Assembly (NCBI GenBank): GCA_902790625.1
Contig: CADASP010000002.1
Coordinates: forward strand, 62,001-126,000
Origin: an uncultured Prevotellaceae bacterium
GTDB taxonomy: Bacteria > Bacteroidota > Bacteroidia > Bacteroidales > Bacteroidaceae
Direction of reading: 5' to 3'
Length of the DNA stretch: 64,000 nt
The notes under the pieces are model-generated. The model ran no database searches. It saw only the letters and a program-made list of their open reading frames with translations, and had not been told where the DNA came from. Positions 44,001 to 50,852 of this stretch are shown here, piece after piece (position 1 is the stretch's first letter; each line of letters starts with the position of its first letter). Made by a program: the position numbers and the translations under genes.

Positions 44001-44812
44001 GGATTGCAATCTGCGAAGGCAGTGGGGGCAATGTTCTGCATTGTAGCGTAGATATCAACATCTGTCAGTCCAGTGCAACCCTTGAAGGCATTGGCACCTA
44101 CCGAGATAATTTCAGAAAAGCCCAGATACCCTATCGAGGTGCAGCCCTCATAAGCACTCTCGGGAATGCTCGTCAAGCCGCCGAAGCTATATGTAGAGAG
44201 GCTGGTGCAGCCCTTGAAAGCAGCCCGTCCGAGGGTTGTCAGGCCGAGGGGCAAATCGGCGCTATTCAAGCTGGTGCATCCTTCGAAGGCACTTTCCCTG
44301 ATATTAGTGACAGAAGCAGGGATAGTGATGTCCGTCAGTTGAGAGCAGCCCTTGAAGGCAGAAGGCCCAATGGTGGCTAAATTAGGCGTGCCAGAGAAGA
44401 CAACCTTAGTCAGATGAGAGTTGCAGAAGGATTTCTCGCCAATAATGTCCACTGTTGCAGGGATTGTTATCGATTCCAAGTACGTATTCCCCTCAAAGGC
44501 ACCATGATAAACGGTGGGAGTCGTGCCTGATGTCCAACCAGTAATACCCTCCACATTGAAAGAAAATTGGTTCGAGCCTATGGTAGCACTCACCTGAGCG
44601 GGCATTTCGAAACTTGTTGCAATAGCAGTGCTACTATAACGAACCAGAACAGCACGAAGCGGATGAATTCTGGTACTTGGGGTTCCATCGTATGAACACT
44701 CATAAGAAGCATTCCCTACATTGACTGTTACACTGCTTATTTGAGCCTTTGCCCCCACCGAGAGCAGCAGCATGGCTATCAGAATGGCCATAAAAAGGTT
44801 GTTCTGTTTCAT
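41021..44812 (-). CDS. BspA-type leucine-rich-repeat surface protein with C-terminal dockerin-like module
   Basis: A 1263-residue secreted protein. A signal peptide (FMAILIAMLLLSVGAKAQ) is followed by a long run of LRR_5/BspA repeats of about 23 residues with the pattern IPSSVTSIGEGAFxxCSSLxxV; this pattern recurs through most of the protein, interrupted by two short regions with VRYRLHxGATEEENWAEVIGL. The last about 55 residues form a dockerin-like pair of calcium loops (GDELIDINDVLAIVDYIL and DANGDGVISIADAAAVLNII). BspA proteins bind host and bacterial surfaces; Prevotella dockerin-like tails are usually not part of a cellulosome. It is expressed alone from a box at 44865-44895. Confidence 0.9.
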   Translation of the reverse strand: MKQNNLFMAILIAMLLLSVGAKAQISSVTVNVGNASYECSYDGTPSTRIHPLRAVLVRYSSTAIATSFEMPAQVSATIGSNQFSFNVEGITGWTSGTTPTVYHGAFEGNTYLESITIPATVDIIGEKSFCNSHLTKVVFSGTPNLATIGPSAFKGCSQLTDITIPASVTNIRESAFEGCTSLNSADLPLGLTTLGRAAFKGCTSLSTYSFGGLTSIPESAYEGCTSIGYLGFSEIISVGANAFKGCTGLTDVDIYATMQNIAPTAFADCNPDNVTYTIKPSDNVTTVADGLMQNCECVGKVVLADGITAVCSDAFSGCSSFYRLELTTSVRSIVSDALNVTSNFIVDVNSSQGEHKDIANDLFSNVSSLTKVNINSGVTAVGEGAFGRCSDLKNININDDSELSIGVCAFQYCTSLKEISFPKNVSSIGQGAFQFCPALENIGLFITTSVEPNSFAAAGGDEALPTLTIYPEGNNFSVPDSYYDNLLGISKVVVSEGIASIGKFSFHGMPSLEAVELPTTLTSIGDYAFQACSNLINLTMYTTTTSIGEGTFSGCGSLSVSIDAHETNTTIADNLFKNCQQMVSLTTSGVTAIGENAFIGCNSLSTVSLPNGLTTIGPSSFEYCTSLTQVDIPESVTSLGAQAFNCSNLTDVTVSWWSVPDNVSTQSDPFPTDKSGITLHVPFGLRPVYQAHDYWGLFGNIVMPETAEIVDNQNVRYRLHVGATEEENWAEVIGLDDHVTINEIYILSTTDYLSMSFPVTTIAADAFKDRTDIAKVTLLASVTTIGQAAFNGCTGLRTLTVSSNLRSIGAGAFNDSGLFELVVRCDPTHPNLVQGFVSQIPTIQKAFIYEGIGSIGDMAFASCSELSSVSFYGGDLKTIGTKAFYNCPKIETLSILQSVESIGDKAFGVPEGVTSSLNSVTVRWQTPFPMPDGVDPFPTHSGITLKVPFGKKEAYSSDSYWGDFNIDVATQEIAGGPHLVRYRLHEDATEEYWAEVIGMYDQQATSVDIESSKVYNNLAFPVIKIAENAFRAHPTLQTVNLPNTITTIGKNAFFSCDNMLTLDFLPEGLETIGESAFEQCAGLTSVELPSTLKVVSSSAFQQCANLQQVKLNEGLETIGYAAFGDCGALQSISIPSTVETIDNFAFASSGVSKVYVYWQTPLSLANYPHVFNNIALGATLYVPVGTKASYANSAVWSDFQIVEQYNANGDELIDINDVLAIVDYILGNAPANFDDGAADANGDGVISIADAAAVLNIILSGNQ

Positions 44813-44864
44813 AAGTCAGATATTTTTTTAGATTCTACATCGTTAATTGATTGCTATTTGGGAG

Positions 44865-44895
44865 CAAAGATAGGTAAAAAAAGTGAAATGACCAA
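44865..44895 (-). promoter_or_regulatory. promoter of the BspA-like gene
   Basis: Minus-strand TATCTTTG (44865-44872) with TTG at 44893-44895, 20 bases apart. Confidence 0.7.
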
Positions 44896-45019
44896 GTAAA
44901 TATGAAGAAAAATTAAAGCCATCTACTTTGCTTGCGGAACAACGATAATGTAGGGAAATGAAACGCGCGTGAAGTAGCGCCGACAACTTAAACTATGTGG
45001 ACAAGGTGGAAAAAAACGG

Positions 45020-45125
45020 TTGGCAGCGGCCGCTGCCATCATTGGCGGCGTTCGCTGCCATCATTGGCAGCGGCCGCTGCCAATCATGTCCCCGCCCGCT
45101 GCCAACCCAAAAGGCACGGTGTTTT
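45020..45125 (+). repeat. GGCAGCGGCCGCTGCC tandem palindromes, copy 2
   Basis: Three head-to-tail 22-base units start at 45020, 45042 and 45064; each is a palindrome, the middle one degenerate (GGCGGCGTTCGCTGCC). The third unit plus TCATGTCCCCGCCCGCTGCC is the inverted copy of the block at 30597-30662. Confidence 0.9.
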
Positions 45126-45295
45126 TCCCCGCTTCCCCATCGCCTGTTCCCAATTTGCGATGGACAAAATTCGCTGAAGCGGCACTCGAAAAAACATGGA
45201 GAGGAGGGAGCGATTGGGGAGCGAAGCGACGGTGGGGCGTAATCGGGGTCGGGGGAGGAGTGTTCACGTACCGTTCGACCGCTCGGCCAAATTTT

Positions 45296-45455
45296 GAAAA
45301 ACAGAGAAAAACAAGAAATACAGATAAAAACCTTTTCGACCTGTTGCGGTTGAAAAGACGCTTTCAGCGTCTGGAATCTTCAAAAAACGCTACCGTCTTT
45401 TCAACCGTACCTTGAAAGGTTTTTATCTGTATTTCTGGTTTTTATCTGTTTTTCT
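45296..45455. repeat. 160-bp long inverted repeat (MITE-like)
   Basis: Left arm 45296-45360 and right arm 45394-45455 are inverted copies with a few mismatches and short indels; both hold AGAAATACAGATAAAAACC and GGTTGAAAAGACG. The centre contains a 7-bp hairpin AGACGCT/AGCGTCT (45356-45372). No transposase is inside. Direct target duplications were not clear. Confidence 0.8.
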
Positions 45456-45478
45456 AACAAGAGTTACCCACCCCGATG

Positions 45479-45506
45479 AGATGTGTATAAGATTATTGGG
45501 GGGGGG
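45479..45506 (+). other. possible sequencing-library remnant: partial Tn5 mosaic end and G run
   Basis: AGATGTGTATAAGA (45479-45492) equals the first 14 of 19 bases of the Tn5/Nextera mosaic end; after TTATT comes a run of nine G (45498-45506). This could be chance or an assembly artefact. Confidence 0.4.
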
Positions 45507-45580
45507 AAGGGAGGGGTTGAGCATTATATTTGCACCATTACCACCATCATCATGTGGACTTTTTCAAGTGGCCTCATTTA

Positions 45581-45629
45581 CGAAAATTTGGGGCGCGACT
45601 TTTCTGAAAAGTCGCGCCCCAAATTTTCG
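45581..45629. repeat. 49-bp near-perfect palindrome
   Basis: A 24-bp stem (45581-45604 with 45606-45629) around one T. The arms begin with CGAAAATTTGG and contain GGGGCGCGACTTTTC; the AAAATTTGG ends resemble the paired-palindrome family. It lies downstream of the outer-membrane barrel gene and may end its transcript. Confidence 0.85.
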
Positions 45630-45685
45630 TGAGCGACGTGGCATTGTCGCCCGTAGGCGACAAATGGGTTAAAAGCACGTGGATT

Positions 45686-46312
45686 TTAGAAGTTTACGCC
45701 TACATTGAAGAAGAAGGCGCCGTTGTGTGCCGATGCATCGTCGCCATTGGCCAATGGCCAGTCGGCGATGTTGGTGATGCCAAACTGATAGCCCAGCTCA
45801 GCATAGAGCTTGCTGTACTCTGCGCCGCAACCCAACTTGATGCCCATGTCGGCACGCTTGAACTTGTGATCGCCGAAGGAGTCGACCTTGCCGGCGCCGC
45901 TGGTCTTCCACTTGCCACCGAAGAGGCCATAGCGGAAGGTGGGGCCAACGAAGGGCAGAAGGGCGATGTCGTCGTTGAGTTGTACGCCATACTTAATCAG
46001 GATGGGCAGTTCCAGATAGTTCAGGCTGATGCTGTTCTTGTCCTTGCTGGCTCCGTAGCCTGTGTAGTAAAGTCCACTCTCGAGGAATACGGGTGCTGTG
46101 TCGCTGAGGCGCAGGCCCACGGTACCTCCGAAGTTTAGTCCAACCTTTGTACCCAGATCGGGTGCGTCACCGGAAATGTTTGCAAAGTTCATACCCAGGC
46201 GAATGCCATAATAGAGGCTGCTTTCGCTAAGATTGAAACCGCCGCTGCTGTACTGGGCGAATGAAGGTGCCGAGAAGAGCACTGCCATGATGGCTACTAA
46301 AAACTTTTTCAT
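45686..46312 (-). CDS. outer-membrane beta-barrel protein (porin family, PF13568-like)
   Basis: A 208-residue protein with a signal peptide (LVAIMAVLFSAPSFAQ) and amphipathic strands ending in the aromatic-rich AFFFNVGVNF, as needed for outer-membrane insertion. Motifs LYYGIRLGMNFANISGD, VFLESGLYYTGYG, LNYLELPILIKYG and GLGCGAEY-type strands match the small eight-stranded barrels of Bacteroidetes. The function of such proteins is usually structural or unknown. A -7 box is at 46411-46418 and the leader is about 95 bases. Confidence 0.88.
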   Translation of the reverse strand: MKKFLVAIMAVLFSAPSFAQYSSGGFNLSESSLYYGIRLGMNFANISGDAPDLGTKVGLNFGGTVGLRLSDTAPVFLESGLYYTGYGASKDKNSISLNYLELPILIKYGVQLNDDIALLPFVGPTFRYGLFGGKWKTSGAGKVDSFGDHKFKRADMGIKLGCGAEYSKLYAELGYQFGITNIADWPLANGDDASAHNGAFFFNVGVNF

Positions 46313-46410
46313 GTTACAAATAGGTTTATTAGTGAATAATTAACTTAATTTACGTTCCCATATCATCGTGGGGTGCAGTTGCACCTGCCCACAATCCCGA
46401 TTGTTGGCTG

Positions 46411-46418
46411 CAAAGATA
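46411..46418 (-). promoter_or_regulatory. -7 box of the outer-membrane barrel gene
   Basis: TATCTTTG on the minus strand, about 99 bases upstream of the ATG; no -33 TTG at the usual distance. Confidence 0.55.
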
Positions 46419-46557
46419 CGATTTTTTTTGAAAGAAACGAAAAAAGCGGGGAAGAATTTGCACTTTCCCCGCATTTTTCTGCTTTTTCAGCGTCTCAAAG
46501 CGTCTGTTCAGCTACCAGCCATCACGCTTCGCGATGCTGTCTTACAGGTCATTCACC

Positions 46558-48315
46558 CTATCTTACCATCACCTTCTTTCCGTTGCTGACATACAGTCCG
46601 GCTCTGACGGGTGAGACGACGCGACGGCCCTGCAGGTCGTAGACGCGTTGAGCGTTGAGCGTTGAACGCTCAACGGCATCGGTGATGCCTGTGGGGTTAT
46701 AGCTGTCGGCGGTGAGCGAGAGCTGGCCAATGATGCAGTCGGCCCATTCGGCGGCGGCCGTGTAGAAGGTGAACACGATGTCGGCTTGCTCGGCGATGTC
46801 GAACTCCAGCGTCTGCTGCTCAACAGGTCCGAAGCTGTTGGTGAACACGTTGCCGATGTTCACGTCGGGCGTATAGGTCTGGGTGGCCACCGTCTGGAAG
46901 TTGTCGCGCTGCTGCACCACGATTTCCACGGGCGAGAACTCCGGGTTGTTCCAGTTGCAGATTTGGTATCGCAGCGTATAGTGGCCGGGCGTCAGCGTCA
47001 GCGTGTTGTCGGTGCTCACCAGTCCATACTTGGCCCATCCCTGGTGCTTCTTTCCCCCGATGTTGCGGAAGTAGAGGCCGTAGTCGAAAGCGCGGGTGGC
47101 ACCGGTGAAGCGCAGCACGCGGCATCCCTGCGAGAAGCCGTTGGCATAGCCCACGCGCTGCTCCTTGCTGTCCTGGGTGACCCATCCGGCAGGCACACAA
47201 CCAGCCTCGCCGAAGGCCTTGCTGAAATCGAGGGTCTGGGGAGCGTCGAGCGTCACCACCACCGAGTCGGCACCCACCTCGCCATCGTTGTCGGTGGCCA
47301 CGGCCTTCAGTTGGTGAACGCCGGGGGCCAGATGGGCGACGACGGTCTCGTAGGGACTCTCATTGTCGGTGGCCACCAGCGTCGCGCCATCGTAGAAGTC
47401 CACTTTCTGCACCGTGCCGTTCACGTCGAAAGCGGTGGCGCTGACGGTGATGTCGGGGAAGATGGCCTCGCCTTCGGGCGCAAAGCAGGTGAAGGTGAGC
47501 CCACTCTTGGGTGCCGTGATGCCCACCTGGGGATTGGTAGACTTGTCGAGGGTGAAGCGCTTGCAGAATCGCCATATCTCGTCGCCGGTCTTCACGCCGT
47601 TGTCGTTGCTGATCCAATGGCCTTTGCCCGCCATCTCCATCAGCACCACCTCTACGCCCTCGTTGCCCGGCCCCCACACACGGCGCGTGATGTGGCTGGC
47701 GCCGCGATAGTTCTGCGTCACCTTCGGCGTGGTGGGACAGCCATTGTGGCGTATCCACACATTCAGCGCCCCCTGCACGCCGCCAAAGTCAACCACGTCG
47801 TCGCTGGTGCCATGGGTGTGGATGATGGGGATGGGGCGCACGTTGCTATTGGCGGTGGTGCCCCACATGGGGTAGCCGCTGATGGGCGCGAAGGCGGCTA
47901 TCTTGTCGGCAATCTTGTTCATGGCGTGGTAGGTGAACATGCCGCCCATGGAGAAGCCGGAGAGATAGACGCGGTTGCGGTCGATTTGATACTTGTTCAC
48001 CATCGCAGTGATGAGGGCAGTGATGAAATTGATGTCGCGGTCGCCCGAGATGTCCCAGCTCTTATCGATGCCCTCGGGGAAGACGGTGAGGAACTTGGCC
48101 GTGTCGGCCACGCTCTCAATGGCCAGCATGCCCTTCTGGTAGTTGGCATCCTGGTTCATGCCGTGGCACGAGATGAGCAACGGGCGGTTCTGCCCCAGGT
48201 TGCGCGGGGCATAGACGATATAACTGCGCTGGGTGCCACCCACCGTGATGTTGTCGGCCACTGCGGGCACGAAGCCTACCAGCAGCGAAAAGAGGATGAA
48301 AAGCTTTTTTCTCAT
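46558..48315 (-). CDS. secreted CE1/LpqC-type esterase (feruloyl or acetylxylan) with Ig-like domain
   Basis: A 585-residue secreted esterase. A signal peptide (LFILFSLLVGFVPAVA) precedes an alpha/beta-hydrolase domain with the nucleophile Ser122 in LSGFSMGGMF, an HGTSDDVVDF acid region and a GKGHWIS catalytic histidine; this resembles polyhydroxybutyrate depolymerase/feruloyl esterase families. A Big_9-like Ig domain follows (VDFYDGATLVATDNESPYET), then a carbohydrate-binding-like region. The tail reads YDLQGRRVVSPVRAGLYVSNGKKV, a type IX-type sorting segment; the linker just before it (STLNAQR) is encoded by a GTTGARC heptamer array. It is the last gene of the xylan operon, 4 bases after the GH30 gene. 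Confidence 0.85.
   Translation of the reverse strand: MRKKLFILFSLLVGFVPAVADNITVGGTQRSYIVYAPRNLGQNRPLLISCHGMNQDANYQKGMLAIESVADTAKFLTVFPEGIDKSWDISGDRDINFITALITAMVNKYQIDRNRVYLSGFSMGGMFTYHAMNKIADKIAAFAPISGYPMWGTTANSNVRPIPIIHTHGTSDDVVDFGGVQGALNVWIRHNGCPTTPKVTQNYRGASHITRRVWGPGNEGVEVVLMEMAGKGHWISNDNGVKTGDEIWRFCKRFTLDKSTNPQVGITAPKSGLTFTCFAPEGEAIFPDITVSATAFDVNGTVQKVDFYDGATLVATDNESPYETVVAHLAPGVHQLKAVATDNDGEVGADSVVVTLDAPQTLDFSKAFGEAGCVPAGWVTQDSKEQRVGYANGFSQGCRVLRFTGATRAFDYGLYFRNIGGKKHQGWAKYGLVSTDNTLTLTPGHYTLRYQICNWNNPEFSPVEIVVQQRDNFQTVATQTYTPDVNIGNVFTNSFGPVEQQTLEFDIAEQADIVFTFYTAAAEWADCIIGQLSLTADSYNPTGITDAVERSTLNAQRVYDLQGRRVVSPVRAGLYVSNGKKVMVR
46645..46675 (+). repeat. GTTGARC heptamers before the sorting segment of the esterase
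   Basis: GTTGAGC GTTGAGC GTTGAAC followed by the inverted GCTCAAC. It lies in frame and encodes the linker between the last domain and the C-terminal sorting segment. Confidence 0.8.
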
Positions 48316-48319
48316 GTCT

Positions 48320-50848
48320 TTATCGATTGATATGTTTTTGTCGGTCGCGTATCACCAGTCCGCGATGGTCGGGGCGAGTGCGCTGGCCCATGACGTTGAA
48401 CGTTGAACGATTGAACGTTGAGCGTTGAATGTCGCTGATGCCCGTCTTGTCCTTATCCAATGGGATGAATGTCTCGGAGGAGTCGAGCTGGGCATATACC
48501 CCGAAGGGAGCGAGCACTGACGATGCTGTGAGCAGGGCAAAGCCCCACTGGCCGTCGTGCTTGGCCAGCACGTAGTCGCCGGCATAGAGAGGTGCGGCGG
48601 TGTAGGTGCCGCGCAAGGCATTGTCGAGGGGCGACTTGGCAAAGGACACCTCGCCCGCTCCGCTGAAGGTGGCGACACCTGAGCCTGTCAGCAGCACTGG
48701 CGTGTGGGCGGGGATGGCGTCAATGGCCTCCAGCTGCAACTGGTCGTCGAGGGTGTAGGCCTTCACATCTTGTGGCACGAGGGCCGCGAAGGGCAGCATC
48801 AGCAGACGGCAGCCATCGATGGCAGTGGTGAAGGTGATTTGCTCGGCCTGGAACGAGCGTGCAGGGCGGAAGTCGCCGCCATCGGTGGAGAGCACCAGTT
48901 GGCGGCACTGGTCGGCCAGGATAAGATTAGCTCCTTCTACGGTGCTGCCTTCGGGTAGCCATACCACACGGTTGGAGCCCTGAAGCCACGCAAACGCTGA
49001 CGGGAACTGGGTGCAGGCCGTCATGTCGAGGCTGGTGCAATGGCTATCGGTGGTGTAGTCCATCACATAGCTGTCGTCGGCCACATAGTCGCCCGTGAGC
49101 GTGGCGGCATAGTCGCCAGCGCCGTTGTCGAGGGTCACGTCGCCCAGCGTCAGGGTGAGCGTCGACGACCAGTTGTTGTTGGTCAGCGATACGAGTCCGC
49201 GACAACCATCAGGGAGCGTGGCCGGTGAGAGGTCGAATACGAGGACGAAGTTCTCGCGACGGTTGAGGTCGAGCTCGCCATAGTCATGCGTCGACAGCTG
49301 CCCGGCGGCGTTCACATAGGTCAGCGTGGTCTTTGCCGAGGTGTAGTTCATCGTCGACGTCACCTTCTTCACCTGCATCACCAGCCGCGCATAGCGGTCG
49401 TTCAGCTCCACATAGCCGTAGGTGAGCGAGGTGCGGGTGCTGATGAGGGGGTTGCTGTGGTCGAAGGTCTTCGTCTTGCCGCTCATCTTGAAGGCGGTGC
49501 CGAAGCTGCTCTTCGTGGGCGTCATGTCGTCGAGGCGGTCGAAGCGCGCGGTGCTGCCCTTCATGTTCGAGGGCTGGCGGTCGCGGCTCTTGACGAAGAG
49601 CAGGGTGCTGACGCTCTGGGCGGGGACGGTCATCACGGGGCGGCAGGTCTCCGTCGCCAAAGCGTTGGTGGTGGCGGCCATGTTCTTGCTCTTCGTGGTG
49701 CTGTAGAGGGCGGTAGCTTGCGTATAGAACGGCAGGTCCATCGTGGCCTCCACGGCCTCATCGCTGGTGTTGGCCACCACGGCCACCAGCGTGTCGGCCG
49801 CTGTGCTGATATAGGCCGAGCCTTCCAGCGGCGTGGCACCGAAGTCGACGTCGATGCGCGTCAGGCCGGTGGCATATTTGGCGAAGTGGGCCATGATGTA
49901 GCCGCGCTTCGTCACCGTGCCGCTGCTACCGGCTCCGCGCTGTCCATCGCCCAGCATGCCGTAGTAGCGCTTGGCGGCGTAGTGAATCCAGGCGTTGAAG
50001 TCGCCCAGCATGCAGGTGTTGATGGCTCGGAAGAAGTTGAAGAAATCTTTCGAGAAGTCGAAGTTGCGCGTATTGCCCTCGGCCTCGTTCCAATTGATGA
50101 GATACTCGGTCATCCATATCTCCTTGCCCTTCTTGGCCAGGTTCTTGTAGGCCGACTGTATGCCGCCGTACTGGTGGCCGCCGTAGATGTCGAAGCCCGG
50201 CAGCACGTCGGTCTTGTTCAGGGCGTTCACATAGCTGTCGTTCACGGCGAGGGTCTCAGGCGCCATCACCTTGCAGCTGATGGAGGTGCCGTAGAGCTTC
50301 ACAAACTCGGCAATCTCGCTGGCGCTCCACAGGCATCCGGCGTAGGTGGCCGCCCAGTCGGGTTCGTTCTGTATGGAGATGGCATCCAACTCCACGCCGT
50401 TCTGGCGCAGATACTGCACGTAGTCCTCCAAGTACTGGGCGTAGTCTGGCCAGTTCTCGCGCTTCAGCTTGCCCGTGGTGCCATCCTCGTTCTTGGCATT
50501 GCTGGTGCCGTTGGTTTTCCACTCGGCGGGCTGTCCCCAGGGCGAGGCGAAGACGATGAGCCCCATCTGCTTGGCCGTCTTGGCCGTCTGCAACGACTGG
50601 CTCCAGGCGTTGCGCCCGATGGGGATGTAGAGGCGCATGATATTGCAGCCCACGGTGCTCGTTGGTCCCCACACCTTCTTGATGTCGCTGGTCGACATGT
50701 GGTTATACTGGAACTGCGGCGAACAGACGAAGCCGCCGAAGCCAGTGATGCGCTGGTGGGGCGTGGAGGCATCGAAACGCACGGTGGGCTGTGCAGACAA
50801 GCCGACCGCAGACAATAAGGTTAAAAGGATTAACAATAGTCGTTTCAT
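48320..50848 (-). CDS. GH30 family xylanase (secreted)
   Basis: An 842-residue secreted enzyme. A signal peptide (LLLILLTLLSAVGLSAQ) is followed by a GH30 barrel with HQRITGFGGF, the acid/base Glu162 in SIQNEPDW and the nucleophile Glu248 in WMTEYL, and its side beta-domain. Residues 430-640 form a carbohydrate-binding-like domain. GH30 members acting on glucuronoxylan or other xylans fit best in this operon, but the subfamily is not certain. The tail FNVMGQRTRPDHRGLVIRDRQ is a degenerate sorting-type end, and the linker before it (IQRSTFNRSTFN) is encoded by GTTGARC heptamers (48391-48430). Confidence 0.88.
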   Translation of the reverse strand: MKRLLLILLTLLSAVGLSAQPTVRFDASTPHQRITGFGGFVCSPQFQYNHMSTSDIKKVWGPTSTVGCNIMRLYIPIGRNAWSQSLQTAKTAKQMGLIVFASPWGQPAEWKTNGTSNAKNEDGTTGKLKRENWPDYAQYLEDYVQYLRQNGVELDAISIQNEPDWAATYAGCLWSASEIAEFVKLYGTSISCKVMAPETLAVNDSYVNALNKTDVLPGFDIYGGHQYGGIQSAYKNLAKKGKEIWMTEYLINWNEAEGNTRNFDFSKDFFNFFRAINTCMLGDFNAWIHYAAKRYYGMLGDGQRGAGSSGTVTKRGYIMAHFAKYATGLTRIDVDFGATPLEGSAYISTAADTLVAVVANTSDEAVEATMDLPFYTQATALYSTTKSKNMAATTNALATETCRPVMTVPAQSVSTLLFVKSRDRQPSNMKGSTARFDRLDDMTPTKSSFGTAFKMSGKTKTFDHSNPLISTRTSLTYGYVELNDRYARLVMQVKKVTSTMNYTSAKTTLTYVNAAGQLSTHDYGELDLNRRENFVLVFDLSPATLPDGCRGLVSLTNNNWSSTLTLTLGDVTLDNGAGDYAATLTGDYVADDSYVMDYTTDSHCTSLDMTACTQFPSAFAWLQGSNRVVWLPEGSTVEGANLILADQCRQLVLSTDGGDFRPARSFQAEQITFTTAIDGCRLLMLPFAALVPQDVKAYTLDDQLQLEAIDAIPAHTPVLLTGSGVATFSGAGEVSFAKSPLDNALRGTYTAAPLYAGDYVLAKHDGQWGFALLTASSVLAPFGVYAQLDSSETFIPLDKDKTGISDIQRSTFNRSTFNVMGQRTRPDHRGLVIRDRQKHINR
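48391..48430 (+). repeat. GTTGARC heptamers in the tail of the GH30 gene
   Basis: GTTGAAC units with a spacer GATTGAAC and a GTTGAGC/GTTGAAT end, in frame, just before the FNVMGQR segment. Same family as 46645-46675. Confidence 0.8.
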
Positions 50849-50852
50849 GATG

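Noticed and set aside
49286..50818. Long plus-strand open frame opposite the GH30 gene
   Set aside because: It is the antisense shadow of a GC-rich gene with strong third-position bias; the product is low-complexity and has no family.
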